A DNA stretch of 64,000 nt from Drosophila pseudoobscura (GCF_009870125.1 NC_046683.1:58419869-58483868); one strand, 5' to 3'; shown: positions 46,501 through 58,572, numbered from the stretch's first letter. Numbers and translations: made by a program. The notes: generated by a model from the sequence alone, not told the origin.

Positions 46501-49500
46501 CAACTCCAGCTCCAGTTGTGTAGTAGAGACATTCGCAATTAGTTTGCCAAATGCTGTGAGATCTTAATTTGGTCGTGAGTCGTCTATGTAGTCGTCGTCG
46601 TTGTGGGAGATGGCTGCAAGGGGCCATGGGGCAGGCAGGGAGACAGGACAGGGACAGAGACAGAGACAGAGACCGGGTCCTACACATTTGACTCGACGAG
46701 GTGTCAGGTTTGTTTAGCTTGAACTTGATGTAGTTTGTTTTTGGCAGTCGGACTAATGATTATTTACACTCTCACTCTCTCTCTCTCTCTTTCCATCTTT
46801 TTGCTCTGGCCTAAAACGTTCAATGGAAAGTGCCCTTTGGATGGCAGATAGCAGACAGCAGAGCACTTCTCATTAGTATATCAATGTCTTGTAGCTGCAC
46901 GATCTACAGACAGACAGACAAAACGATCGATCCAACGCAAGCGCATGATCTGAACTTTGAGAGGGTTTTTCTGGAGATCTTTTTTGGAATATCCGTAGGT
47001 GCATGATCTGTCTCAATTATGTGTCTTCGGGTTTATCTACAAAAGATATAGAATTCTCTTGCGTTTCTCTATAGTTACAATATTTGAGATTTAATTATTT
47101 CTAAAAGATCTGGGCATGCCGCTTCGATGATCTCTATCTTCAAGATCAATGGATTTTCTCTAAGAATGATCTTGAACTTCTTGAAATCATTTCTCTTGAG
47201 AAATCTCTATTCCATAGACAAACGATTAATCGATGAAGTGAACTTCCGTGAGAATGATCGACCCATAGGTGCTCAATGGTCTGTAGGCCCTATTATTTCC
47301 ACTTCCATTAGTTTGATCTTTGCTCATGAGCTGTTCTTCTGTTGATATTTTACTGGTCTTCTGAGGATCTTTTGTTGATTTTCTGCTGTTCTTCCACAGA
47401 TCTTTTTCCGATGTTCTGTTGATATTTTCCTGTTTTGAGTTTAACAGTTTGTGGCACCACAAAATCCTTGAATTTTCGAACTTTCTTCATCATGTATCCA
47501 TCTTTTAATTCCTACCGATTCCTTCATCAGTTTCTGTGGCCATCTTCCTGCCTCATTTGCCGATGATGATGATCAGCAGATCTCGGCAGCAGAGATCTTG
47601 AAGTTGTCTCTCCTTCTGTAATTGAATAGCATGCGGCGAGATAAATGCCTTGGCCAAATGGCCAATTCAGGCTAAGTGTACGGGCACCAGTACGAGTACG
47701 GGACGGGTATTCTTGTTGGCCGCGTCATTGCCATAAATTGCCCATCGTTCGATAAATTATGGAATGGGCACAGTGGGCAGTCGCTGACCATCTACCAGAT
47801 ACCATCTAGCATCTACCGTCTAGCATCTAGCATCTAGCATCTACCAGATGCCATATATATGTACATAGGTACCTCCTCCTCTGATGCCTCATCTGATGCC
47901 AAAGAGAAGTTCTATCTATTTTTGGTTCTTGGGCTAATTGAAATGGGGCTTCCTTCCCCTCTGCTGCCGCTGTTCTGCTCTTCTGTTCCTCTGCTCCTCC
48001 GTTTCTGTTTCTATTTCTACTTTTGCTTTTGCTTTTGCTCTCTTTTTTCGAACCTCTTTTGTGTCGGGTTTTTATGGGCTTTGTTTTCGCCTTTGTTTTT
48101 GGCGGATGCCGAGCCGACCCTTTACCGGATTTCACTTTTCATTTTGGCATTTCTGGGGTTCTCTTCTCTATCAAAAAGATATATTATTTTCGCTCTTCGC
48201 AGGTAAATAAATTACAGTTATTAGTGGGTGAGTGGGTACCCCTCCCCGCCGCGCTCCGCCTCCCGAAGCGGCGTTTAATTGCTAGTAAAAGTTTTAATAA
48301 ATCATCGCAGAAATGGAGAAAGACACGGACATTGGGTGAACGGGGGGCGGGCAATGGGAACCCTTTCCCAAAATACAAAAACGAAAAAAAAACCCCAGTT
48401 AGAAAGCCAGTTAGAAAGACCTCTGCCACTGAAGATTGGCGGCATCTCCGCTTTCTTCTCCTCCGTGTCTCTTGGATGGCGCTGGAAGAGGCATTGTTCG
48501 ATTTTCCCTAATCATATACCCCTACTCGGATACCCCTACTCTTTGAATACCCCTCTTTATATCACTCTCTATACATGTGAATACCCTTTCTCTCTCTCTC
48601 CGTATCTCTCGGTGTGGAAGCTTTCTGCTTCATTGCTTTCATTTGCATTCGATGGCAGTTTCCGCTTTGCTACCAGTTTTCCCTGGAATCATCATCATCA
48701 TCGTTCGCCTAGTGGTTTTTCTTGGCCTTTTCCCAAAATTAGCATAACTTTGGGCGGTGTCGAACGTCTCCTAACGTCCAACAACAGCTCTAACGGTCAG
48801 CTTCAATCAAGGGGCCATTGTGTCTGTGTTAACAAGCAATTGATAAAACAAAGCGGTAAATATTTAACCCATACTCGAATACCCCCTTCGCCTCCCTCTC
48901 TGTGCTTTTTCTTATGTAATGAATCATGTTTTCAGCTTCTTCTTTGAGAGACACGGGGCACACGATGATGTATGTATGTTGTATCTCTGAGGTGCGGTCG
49001 GGGGTGATATGAGGTGCAGATGAAGTGCTTGAAAGATGGAGGAGTTTTTGTATTGGAAAGTACTCGAAGTTGTCATATTTGATGGAATTACTTGAATGGT
49101 ATATTCTACATGTTTAACGTTCAATGCGATAAGACATTTCTCTGCATTTTTGGTGACTTGCAAATGCAGATCTTAATTGAAAATGTAAGAACTTAATGCT
49201 AAAAGAACTTAAGGATCTTCCTATTTGGAAGGTCTGTTTTTTCATAGATGTTTTTTTGATTTTTTTTCTTTTTAAAGGTTTCATGAGTATTTCTGAAACC
49301 TCTTTCTACCACTTTTGACTGCCATTCATCAACTTTCAATTAGAGAGAGAGAGAGAGGAGAGACACAGAAGTCTCCACTTGACTCCATATGTTGCATGCT
49401 GTTGCATGGCGGTCTGCTTCATTTCCCTGCCATCTTTTGTTGCTTTTTTGATCTACAGCCCACACAGACACCACACACACACACAGAACAAGTACAGAGG

Positions 49501-52500
49501 AACCTCGCGATAAGTGCACTTTTCCATGTCAATCAAACGGCGGCAACAATTGCTGACCAACAAGTCACGCCTCCTTCATCCTCCTGCTTCCTCCTTCATC
49601 TGTGTATTCTATAGTATCTTCGAGTATATATAGAAAATCTGGTGGCAGCTGCCAATATCAGTCTGCATGTCTGCCTGTCTGTCTGTTGGACAACATTTCA
49701 CACTCGTTTTCCACGCAGGCCTGTAGGAGGAGGGTTTTTCCCCTGTTTGTCTTTGTCTTTGATTTTGCACCGCCTCCCGCCTTTCGCTTCTTTTCTCTTT
49801 TCATTATGATTTCTTGAAAAATTACATTAACTGCAATTCACTATTTCTTTTTTTTTTTGTTTTGTGTTGTTTTCTGTTACAAGTCTATGATTATATGCTC
49901 TATGACTTGTGAAATTGTCGGGTGTCATTGCTGGAACGACGAGGCACGGGGCATGGGCACGGGACACGGGGCACGGGGCACGAGGCACCAGAGTCCAAGT
50001 TTGTGTGGCAGGAACGAAAGTTTGGTTCCGTTTGAAAGTGTTCGAATTGCGGGGGGAAATCACAATAAAGTGACTCAAGAAAGGGGTCTCTCGTAGCTAA
50101 CTAACTGACTAAACGATTCTGATTAAGAATGTTTAGGTTAAGTGAAATATTCTGGCTGTAATTTGAGGCAATTTGCTGAAGAAGGTGCTCTTTAAGTTTC
50201 GAGACACAGTCCAACAACGCCAGAATCGAGGCATACTTCATAAAGAATATCTCTCGGAGCAATGGATGTCAGTTGGCAGCAAGAGAGCGTGCCCAGATAT
50301 CCAGAAATCGATTTGAAGTATCCCTCTGGGTTCTCGTTCTTATTTCTGCAGAGGTTCTGTATCTGTATCTGCATCTGCATCTGCATCAGCATCTATCTCT
50401 TCTTTAGTCATATTTTATAACCTCATTAGATGGATGGCTTCCTTTTCCTACCATCGCATCCCAGAGGCACCCACCCCACTGCAGTATGAGGCTGCAGTTA
50501 AATTTGAGTTGATTTCTTCCTGCATCGTATGGAGAGACAGTGGCAGCAGGCAAAGGCAGAAGGCTATAATTAATTATTATGAGTGGCGGTCTGGCCTGGC
50601 CTGGCGTTCGGGGAGTGGCTTTGGCTCATGCCAAGAGAAGCCTCCGGGCTCCGTCCACTAATTAGATGAGTTGAGAGCGTGAAAAAGTCGTATATTCGTA
50701 CTCCCCATGCTGGTTGCATCATCCAAAGAGGCCGAGAGAGAAAGACACTGGAGAGGTATTTGCAACTCATGCGATGCGATGCGAGACAGATCTTGGACGC
50801 TACGACCTGTCCATAACGGCTCTTCGACCTCTATAACGATTCTATTTCCATTTCTATCCATACAAATCGAAACATCGGCTTCGGTATTCGGTACCAAGTG
50901 TTTAGCCTGCTTTTCTAATGCTGATTCTCTTCTGCAGTTCTTGGGTGTCTTTTGTTGTTGTTGTTGTTGTTTTTTGGGCTTTGAAGAAGAAAGCGTGTAA
51001 ATTAAACAGGCAGCGAAAGTTCTTTCTTTTCTCGGCTTACTTTTCTCCTAGTATCATTATTTGTATGCAAATTAGCGACGCGCAGCCCAATTCTTTTGTT
51101 TGGCAATGTAACAATTATGCTTTCATCTCATCTTTCGATTGTTGCCAAAAACCAAAGACTCTGACTCCGAGGTGGAACAGAAAACAGAAATCTATTTAAC
51201 AATGTGTTAATTACACTTCGGTCTCACAGTTCTAACAAAAATCAAACCGTGGCATAGAGAGGCGGGAGGGGATGGAATGGGATGGGATGGAGATTCCCCC
51301 TGCCACGGTCCGTTCCGTAACCGTAAAACAAATCTGAGCTTAATCGTTAATTTATGATATTTCTAGCGGTAACCGACAGCCCCCCAACAATCAAGACCCA
51401 ACCCGGAGAGCGGAGACGCTCCGCTGATCAACGTCATCATCATTGGGGCATTCTTTTGCTTCTACCTCGACTTCTACTTCGACTTCGACTGCTGGACGAT
51501 AGACGTTAGAAGATGGGTAGATCATAAACTTTGGATTGTAGCTTCTTGTGTAGCGTTCATTGATTTGCTTTGATTTGATGGCCTTTGAAAGACCATTAAC
51601 ATGCCCAATGCTCGACCATTGGATTGTAATTAATGATTGGTTTTCTCGCATTCGAATTGTTTGCTTTATGTAAGACTCTCCGGAAAAGATGGACACGACA
51701 GGTGCTATGGGATATATTGATTGGTAGAAAATCCCTGTGTAATCCTTGGCTTACATTCATAAGAAGCGCATAGAAAGGCTCTTGTTGGCCCCGAGATGAG
51801 TGTAAATCACAGAGGATTCACGATTGGCACACACCTCATGGGAGAATGGGGAACATTTGAGCACGGGAACTAGGAGCAAGGAATGGCCTTAAATTTAACT
51901 TTCTCTTAGGCTTAAAGCCTAATCCGAATTCCTTCTTGAGTGCCAGAAATTCCCCAGTGACAAGCCATAATCGGGGGCTCCATTCACAGCGTTCCATTTG
52001 ATGGAAACGGCATCAAACGATGCTAACCGCACAAAATGCTGTTCGATTAATCTCTGATAGAGTGCCGCTCGATTCGATTCGATACAATCCATGGATCGAC
52101 CGATCGATGGATCCAACAAACAAACAATTAAAGACTTCATTAGAGTTGTCGTCTCGGCGGGGCCTTGCAACCCATTTAGGTGCGGATATGTGATTGCAAT
52201 TTTAATTAGGAACAAACCAGAGAGATAGAGAAAGAGCAGAGCGGTAGAGGGAGAGGGAAAAACCACCCATTGCTGAGAGGAGAGTAAAGCATTTTCATTT
52301 AGTTTAAATTCTCTTTTCATTTCAGGTGAGTCTCGTCTCGGAAGAATCTGCTTAGAACACTGGAACGTGCAACCTGTTCGTTCCTCTGCGGCTCAGCTCT
52401 CTGTTGAGTGAGTTGCTCAACCTGCTGCTGTCGATTGGATTGGATTGGATATTGGATGGCCAATTGGTAGAGGCGATGGCTATGTGTGTCGTCGTCGATC

Positions 52501-55500
52501 GCGCATGTGGCCATAAATTATGTCGTTGTGCACCGGAGAGCTAGAGTCACAGTCCGAGTCCGAGTCCGAGTCCCACTCAGACGAGGAGTCGTCGCTGCTG
52601 GTTCTCTGCTCCCCCTTTCTGCACGCCCCGTAAAAGTTGTAGCTGCCACCAATCATCATAGTTAGGTGCACATCAAAATTTATAGGTCAGTAGTGGCAAC
52701 AAATTGCACAGGCATTCCAATGCCCGATGCCGATGCCTGACTGCCTGACTGCCTGCCCAAATCAATGGTGATTCCCAAGCCCCATCTGAGATGCCCTCCA
52801 TCTTCATCTTCGTAGCCTCTGGCTCTGGCTGCTGTCTCTCCTTCTGCTGCATCTAATAAGGCTTGACCAGTTCTCCCTTGTCCATGTCAACGATGACTGG
52901 TGGTTCCCCCGAATGCCCCCCTCCACCCAAAAAAAAAAAGAAGAAACAAAACGATGGCTAAACCAAACAACCAAACACTGACCCACTCAACAATGGTACT
53001 CCGATATTATGGTACTGAAAGTCACAGTCTCCGTCTCCGTCTCCATCTCTGTTTTAGATGCGACTCCCAGTTGCTCCCTAGAGCTGGGTGCTGGGTGCTC
53101 GGATCTGGGATCTTTCTCCCAGCCTTATGACAATCGATTTGCAATGGAAAGCCAATGCCTGGAGGCGCTCCATTTATAACAAGTGGCCGGCTTTTGGCCA
53201 ACTATCCAAGTCAGTTGGCTCCACTCCGCTCTGGTTGGTCCTATGATGGTCCCTCTGTAACTCTGAACTTTTTGTTGCAGCTCTTTCCCTGCCTCCTGCC
53301 GCCTGCCTCCTGCCAGCGATGTTGCTGTTGCTGTTGTCATTGTCGTTGTCATCGCTTGCTTGCTGCCTGCCTCTCGTTGTGGCTGGCGATAGTTTGAGAG
53401 TCAAGTTGTTCCAATAATTCCGCATTTGACATTCAACCGGGGGTTTTACCCGAGGTTCTACTTGTGTTTTTTTGTGTGTTTTCGTCTGTCCGAAACGGTT
53501 GTTGTTTTTGCTGTGTGTTGCTGTAGGATGTCTCTGTCTCTTGGTCTCTTGGTCTTTTGGTCTCCTGGTCTCTTGGCCCATTGTCTTGGGAAATATTGTA
53601 TGTATCTTCCAGATACATTGACAGGCCTTCGCCTTTTACCTTTACCTTTTCCTTTCCCGTTTTTCTTTTACTATTTCCCCATTTCCCATTTCCCCTTTCC
53701 CCTTTCGAACATTTGTGGTCAATCGCTAATTAAGCCAAAGAATGGTCTATCTTTTGACTGCTGATGGGAGATTGAAAGAGATCTCTACGGATCTCAATGA
53801 TCTCTCTGAAGGGAATTGTAGGGATCTTATAGGATTCCTTTGGGAATTGTTTCTCTTGAAAAGATCTGTGGGATGCAATGATTTGTAAACTAATTACAGG
53901 GTGCAATCTTTAGTCTGTATCCTAGAGATGTTTATATTTCAATATCCTTCCCCTCCAACAAAACTTTCAACACGATCTTAGGGAATTCCTTAACGTTCAT
54001 TGAAGTTGGGGAAATGTTATTCACACAATGATCCTTTGCTTGCAATGATCTTTAGCCTAATGTCTGAACTAGATTTTCCTTCTGTAGATCTTCTAGAGAT
54101 CTTAGAGCTTATTGAAATTATGAAGGACATGAAGCCCTTTGAAAGATCCTTGGCTTGTAATGATCCCTAACTTAATTTCAGGAGTAGCTATTTATTCCCA
54201 TCTGCTATCTAGATCCCACAGTAAGGTCCTATGCTACAGGTATATGTAGATCTCATAAAGCCTTAACCTCGATAAAGATTCTTACCTTATTATCCTTGTT
54301 GTTCACCGCTGATCCCAGCTTCTGTTGGTAGTACTCCTCGCGTGCATTCGTGCTGAGGCTGTCGATGAGGGCCGAAGCATTCACATGGCCATCGTAGACC
54401 AGGCTATCCTGCTGCTGGGTGCTGTATGTGGAGGCAGCTGCGGCTCCTCCTGCTGCTGCTGCAGAGGATGAGGCTGCTGCTGCTGCCGCTGCCGCTGCCA
54501 AAGGAATGTTGGCCTGTGGAGTCCGTGTGTACAGCTGTTCGATGGGCAGGCCGGGATTCGCTGAGTTTGTGGTGGCCGATGGGAGGGCAGAGGATGATGA
54601 TGGGGCCAAGGATGATGCACCAATCGAAGGCGTCACCTTCGTCTGCAGGGGCTTCGTCTGCTGTTTCTGCTGGTAGGCAGCGTTGGTTGAGAGCTTCTGC
54701 TTCTGTGTGGTGCTTCCGCTTGGGGGCTTGGAGGCAGCCGCCGCACTGGCCGCAGCCGCACTGTTGCTGCTCGGACGCTGGGCGCCGCGCTTGAGGGCCG
54801 TCGTGACCTTGTGGCCGAAGGGTCGCTTGGTGGCCTGGCGGTGCTTCAGCTTGCCCATCGTCGTGAGGGTGCGCTGCTGGCTGCCCGCATTCGTGGCTGT
54901 GGTGGTGGTGCTGCTGCTGCTGCTGGGATCCGCATCTGCAGCCGTGATGGCTGCAATGTTGTTGTTGGAGCGGGCAGCCACGAACTGATCGTCCGGATCG
55001 GTGGCATCGGTGAGGGCCTCGTCGCTGGTTGTGGATGCTGCCGCCTGGTCCTCCTCCTGGGACTGGGAGTCGTCTGTCTCCTGGCTCATCTCTGGCTGGG
55101 TCGTGAGATTCGCAGAGGTCGTCTCACCCGTCTCCTCCTCTTCGTTGTGGTCACTGGTGCCTGTCCCTGCCGACTCTTGGCTGAAGTCCGTGGTGGTGGG
55201 CAGGTCCTTCATGAGGGTCGTCTGCTGCGTGACGGCTGCCTGCAACGCGGCCTGCTCGTTCATCGTGTGCTGCAGCTCTAGGAGCGTCGTCTCATCGAGG
55301 AGCAGGGTCGGGTCTGTTTCTGTCTCCGTGGAGCCAGTGGGTGGCAGGGTGCTCTGTTCCTCCGCCTGTTCTTGCTCCGTTTCCGCTTCCGTTTGTTGCT
55401 GTTGGGTCGTGGAGGTGCTGCTGCTGCTGGTGCTGGTGCTGGTGCTTCTGGTGGAGGTGGCCTCCTGCTGGCTGAACTGCTGCTCCTCGATGTCCAGCGA

Positions 55501-55830
55501 CTCCTTGAGTCGCGCCACCCGCTCAACGATCCTGGCCAGCATATCCTTCTGCTGCTCGGGCAGGTTCTTGGTGTCCAGCTCCAGCAGACGGTCGTACTTC
55601 CGGATGTTCCGCTTCACCGTCTCAATGTCCGCCCGAGTTTTGGCTGAGGGGGGGCTGGGCTTGGTCTTGGGCTCCTCCTCCTGGAAGTAGGCGCGTGCCC
55701 TGCGATTGCTGTAGCCCACCAGCTCGATGACACCGGGATAATCGGAAGCGGAGGCGGACGTAGCCACAACGAGGACCAGAGCCACCAGAGCCAGGGAGCA
55801 GCTCCAGGCGGTGCCACTACTCAGAACCAT
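25534..55830 (-). CDS. Secreted ten-cysteine protein, function unknown
   Basis: The exons are 54286-55830, 28926-29074, 28709-28787, 26383-26533 and 25534-26312, all GT-AG and in phase, giving 900 residues. The ATG at 55830 opens a clear signal peptide (SLALVALVLVVATSASA). Next come a dibasic site (SNRRARAYFQ), a charged possibly helical stretch around residues 60-115, and a long Ser/Thr/Gln/Glu- and Ala-rich region up to about residue 515. Residues 535-665, encoded by three small exons, form a compact module with Cys at 540, 546, 560, 562, 570, 599, 608, 633, 635 and 665 and one N-glycosylation site (NYT at 554). It includes CNAVYVRLNYTQPLCACP, CPDHF and VPGIRVFGMMC. The C-terminal 235 residues are Ser/Gly/Pro/Gln-rich and end PWDRVVEFQQSIVWD. 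I believe the module is well conserved in insects but do not recognise a named gene. A secreted extracellular or signalling protein is inferred. Intron 1 spans 25.2 kb. Confidence 0.85.
26534..28708 (-). other. Intron 3 of the secreted gene
   Basis: These 2.2 kb hold no coding exon. They contain CAG-rich stretches (27088-27112, 27205-27230), CCAACCAACC repeats at 27844-27880, GGATGGATGG near 27959-27972, and a decayed tandem repeat at 27978-28270. Confidence 0.7.
27978..28270 (+). repeat. Decayed tandem repeat, unit 76-100 bp
   Basis: Four blocks share the wording CACTGATCTATYRAATGATCCTCAA-, placed at about 27981-28006, 28078-28104, 28164-28193 and 28251-28269. The spacing falls from about 100 to 88 to 76 bases. 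A fifth weak copy may lie near 28421-28445. Confidence 0.45.
29075..30429 (-). other. Intron 1 of the secreted gene, 3' part
   Basis: No exon or RNA gene was seen. Simple repeats include GATGTTGAT words near 29122-29150, TTTTC runs near 29291-29310, CATC repeats at 29613-29638 and a CCTGCCCTGCCC run near 29765-29789. Confidence 0.6.
30430..30860 (+). repeat. 17-18 bp minisatellite, about 24 units
   Basis: The array is made of two related units, AGATCTTCAGGAGAGAAT (18 bases) and AGATCCTCACAGAGAAT (17 bases), in mixed order with moderate divergence. Where 18-base units run together the plus strand reads as SSGENR repeats, but there is no sign of a gene. It lies inside the large intron of the secreted gene. 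Confidence 0.85.
30861..43600 (-). other. Intron 1 of the secreted gene, middle part
   Basis: Nothing here can be supported as a gene. The sequence alternates between pyrimidine-rich tracts, CAG/CTG-rich stretches (36064-36170, 38475-38505), AAAG repeats at 37804-37830, (CTAT)n at 39337-39360, GGAGCT repeats at 39955-39982, CAGCCAGC at 41600-41622, (GAT)n at 42108-42125 and CTGTCTGT at 43006-43028. Short AT-rich blocks such as 33898-33960 and 41960-42030 resemble conserved noncoding elements but cannot be tested here. Confidence 0.55.
39337..39360 (+). repeat. (CTAT)n microsatellite
   Basis: Tetranucleotide run in the large intron. A related GATA-type run follows at 39592-39610 on the same strand, so the two can pair as inverted repeats. 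Confidence 0.8.
43600..44260 (+). repeat. Decayed repeat region rich in ATATCT and GGTATCTCTGG
   Basis: TATCTCTGG occurs at about 43821-43829 and 44118-44126, with GATATCTGGATATATCTG, ATATCTTGTGATTC and GATATCTTCTGGC variants between and around them. The region is T-rich and lacks other structure. It looks like an old tandem array now heavily mutated. Confidence 0.3.
44261..53758 (-). other. Intron 1 of the secreted gene, 5' part
   Basis: No exon was found. Simple sequence includes (GA)14 at 44556-44584, GGACCT repeats at 45442-45478, AAAGCC repeats at 46149-46188, CCAACT/CCAGCT runs at 46468-46516, CATCTAG repeats at 47804-47845, ATACCCC words at 48516-48553, GGCACGG repeats at 49946-49990 and GTTGTT at 50951-50972. 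A GATCTC-rich T-rich stretch lies at about 46960-47420. The block at 47715-47770 is unusually free of repeats and could be regulatory. Confidence 0.5.
44556..44584 (+). repeat. (GA)n microsatellite
   Basis: About fourteen GA dinucleotides in the large intron of the secreted gene, the longest uninterrupted GA run in the window. Confidence 0.9.
53859..54182 (+). repeat. Decayed repeat, three copies, near exon 1
   Basis: Three blocks share the wording AAAGATCCTTGGCTTGYAATGATC- then a TAAACTAAT-type end, at about 53859-53902, 54028-54066 and 54141-54182. Two of them end in CAGGG/CAGGA. They lie 100 to 400 bases inside the donor of exon 1 of the secreted gene. Confidence 0.4.
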
Positions 55831-56100
55831 TTTGGAAAAAAAAAAATCACTTAGCACTTGGTTTCTATATTCTATTCTCCTTTTTTTGTGTTGTGGTTTA
55901 CTTTTGTTGTTTGCACTCGCGAATCACGTATTTTTCGTGTATTTCTCGTATTTCCTCCCCCTCTTTAATCTGCTGTCTCTCGTCCCTCGTCTATCTTCTG
56001 TAGCGGATTAATGTCAACTAACTGTAACTCTGACGCTTTGACAGCTCTCTCGGAAAACACGCTCTGCTCTCTCTTAAAAAAAAAGGCGAACCGCGAATCC
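55831..56100 (-). promoter_or_regulatory. 5' UTR and probable promoter of the secreted gene
   Basis: On the minus strand the 200 bases before the ATG are A-rich and free of upstream structure, as in fly 5' UTRs. Further upstream (about 56030-56080) are GAGAG words typical of GAGA-factor sites. No TATA box or exact start can be assigned, and a non-coding first exon further right is possible. Confidence 0.35.
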
Positions 56101-56506
56101 AGTAATCAGGAGGAATGGAGTGGGGGAATCTTCTGCCACTTGATGCTGCTTTGGGGATAGTTTTCTATGCGTCTCGGTGTCGGTCTTCGGGCCACGATCC
56201 GCAGACGACTAATGTCGGATTACAAATGTTCCAGGCCGCTGGACTGCAGCGTCTTTTAAAAATTTTCAAAGCGGAAAACGCATCGCGTCAGAGTCGCGCA
56301 AAGAGAAGACTTTTCTCCCATGGCCCCCAACCCCCCTACCACCCGGTCACGGCCACAAGTTGTTCTTTCACCAAGTTCATGGCTTAGACCGGTTTGAAGC
56401 CAACATGTTGCATGCCGCCGCGATAGCAATCGCAGAGAGTCTCGCAACCACACACACAGAGAGAGAGAGAGAGAGAAAGAGAGTGGGAGAGCGCTTTCTT
56501 TCTAGT

Positions 56507-56647
56507 AAATGTTGCTGAGCTTCAAGCAGATGTTCCCAAGCAACAAGCACATGCTCCTAAGCTTCCATCAAATGTTGCGAAACTTGTATGTTCAAATGTT
56601 CCCAAGCTTTGATCAAATGTTGCAAAGGTTCCACTGACAAATGATCC
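56507..56647 (+). repeat. 21-24 bp minisatellite, six to seven units
   Basis: Successive units begin AAATGTTGCTGAGCTTC, AGATGTTCCCAAGCAAC, ACATGCTCCTAAGCTTC, AAATGTTGCGAAACTTG, AAATGTTCCCAAGCTTT and AAATGTTGCAAAGGTTC, then a partial AAATGATCC. Four units are 21 bases and two are 24, so all lengths are multiples of three. Confidence 0.8.
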
Positions 56648-58547
56648 TTGCCACCGCCTCTGGGGGGCATGGATTTAATTGCATGGCCCGGCACACGCCT
56701 TCCTCTAAGAATAACCATCCAGCATGAGCATGAGCATATAGTATCTCCCTCCGATCGCTGCCATCTACGGTATATATTCCCCATTCAATTAGTCATTCCA
56801 CAAACGCACACACTCGGAGGCACCTCTGTTTTGGCCTGGTTCTTCTATGTGGCTCTCTGTTTCGGTTTCTGCTGTTCGGCTGTTCGACTGCTTTCGCTTC
56901 AATGTCAACTCAGAGGCTCGTTTAGCCTGTCATCGATTTAGTAGACGACTGGTAGAACCAGACACCATAGAACCATAGAGCCGCTCCTCAACACCTCTCC
57001 CGAACACACGGCAGCACCGGAACCTCCGTTCTGGCATGGATCCCAGATCTCAGATCTGAAAATTCTACTCTTTTTTCCCTCGTCTGTTCTGGTCTGGTCT
57101 GGTCTGGACTTGTCTGCTGTGTGATGTACAATTTAGTTAAATGCTTTCGTATTAAACATAATTTGTCGCGGCCTTCTTAATTGTAGATTGGGAAATAGCT
57201 ATGTTGTCTTCTCTTTTCGTTCTCTCTTTCTTTCTCTACCTTTCTCCAGTGCCACTGCCATTGCCATCTCCATATCCAAATCCATGTGATCTATAGTCCA
57301 GAACGTGCCCTGATCCAATAATGAACTCCAGATTCATTTCCATTTCAGGGTGTTCTCATATTTGTACTCTAATTCATCAACTGGGGTATGCTGGCACTTT
57401 AATGTGGTTTGTGGTGTGTTGATAGGGAAAAGAATTGAAACTGGATGAATTTCCACCTCTCAAATATGCTTAAACTATCATTAATATTCCACATATATGA
57501 TAACCCTACACTTAATTGTTCTAATAAATTAATTCACAGCCCACTTTCCCAATCTTCCAATCCAACTTCCATCCATTCCTCGTTATCATTCTGTAGAGTA
57601 TTTATGCATTCATTCATCATACTATTACTAGAGAGTCTGGAGTCTAGTCTAGTGCTCGTCCGTCTATTGCCTGGGAACTGCAATAAAACAATCACAAATA
57701 AGTTATAAGAAAACGAACCTCAACCAGGGACCAGAGACCAGAGACCCAACCAAAGTGGAGCTCAGGCCGGAGCTCCGTTCCGTTTGGAGCTCTGGAACTG
57801 TGCAGTAGCAGGGCTGCAGCTTCCCCATTTTTCACGTAGCCGCGCAATGAAAGAAAACCGAGCGTTAATTAAAAAAATAGCCATAGATCAATGCACCTGA
57901 TAGATGCGGGAAATGTTTGTTCTGCTGCTGCTGCTTCTGTGTATGTTGCAGTGGCAGTGGCAGTGGCAGTGTTGCTCTTGCCGTTGGCTGCTGTTCCCCC
58001 GTCCAAGGTTGGGAGGCTTGCCTCTGCGGAAATTTGCCAGCGGCAAATGTGGTATAATTTGTGAGAAAAAGGCTTGGTTCCTTAGCCCTATTTAGAGCCC
58101 CATGCCCCATGCCTCATACACACCTGGTACGAGTAATAGACGTAAAGAAAGAGAGCCTCAAGCGATCCTCAGAAGAAATATCGTTTATTACGAATCCGAA
58201 GGGAGAGAGAGAGAGGAAGGTTGACAAGGCTCCAGGCGCTTCCTTCATTAGCATCGACGGGGGAAAAACCCGTCTCTGGGGCTCTGTCTCTGTCTCTGAC
58301 TCTGTGTCTGTCTCTGACTCCGAAGCATTTAGTTTGGGGGCTCTCTGACACACATAAGGCGTTTACAATCATTATGGGATAAATGCCGCAGCAGTTGTAG
58401 TAACTCCTCCTGCCGCATGTTGCAGTGCCACTGCTGCCACAGTAACAGCAACAGCCAGAGCCACATCCACAGCAGTGAGTGGGTGAGCGCTGCAGTTGCG
58501 TGGTTGCAATGCAACTTTCTTCTCGTCTCTTATCTTTTATGCATATG

Positions 58548-58572
58548 CAGCAGCAGCAGCAGCAGCAGCAGC
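58548..58572 (+). repeat. (CAG)8 microsatellite
   Basis: Eight uninterrupted CAG triplets lie in noncoding DNA upstream of the secreted gene, the longest CAG run in the window. Confidence 0.9.

Noticed and set aside
55001..55690. 229-codon plus-strand open frame
   Set aside because: It is antisense to exon 1 of the secreted gene. Its Ser/Val-rich translation mirrors the Thr/Glu/Gln-rich coding strand.
55830..55857. Upstream non-ATG start for the secreted protein
   Set aside because: The nine extra codons begin at GTG. The ATG at 55830 directly precedes a textbook signal peptide.
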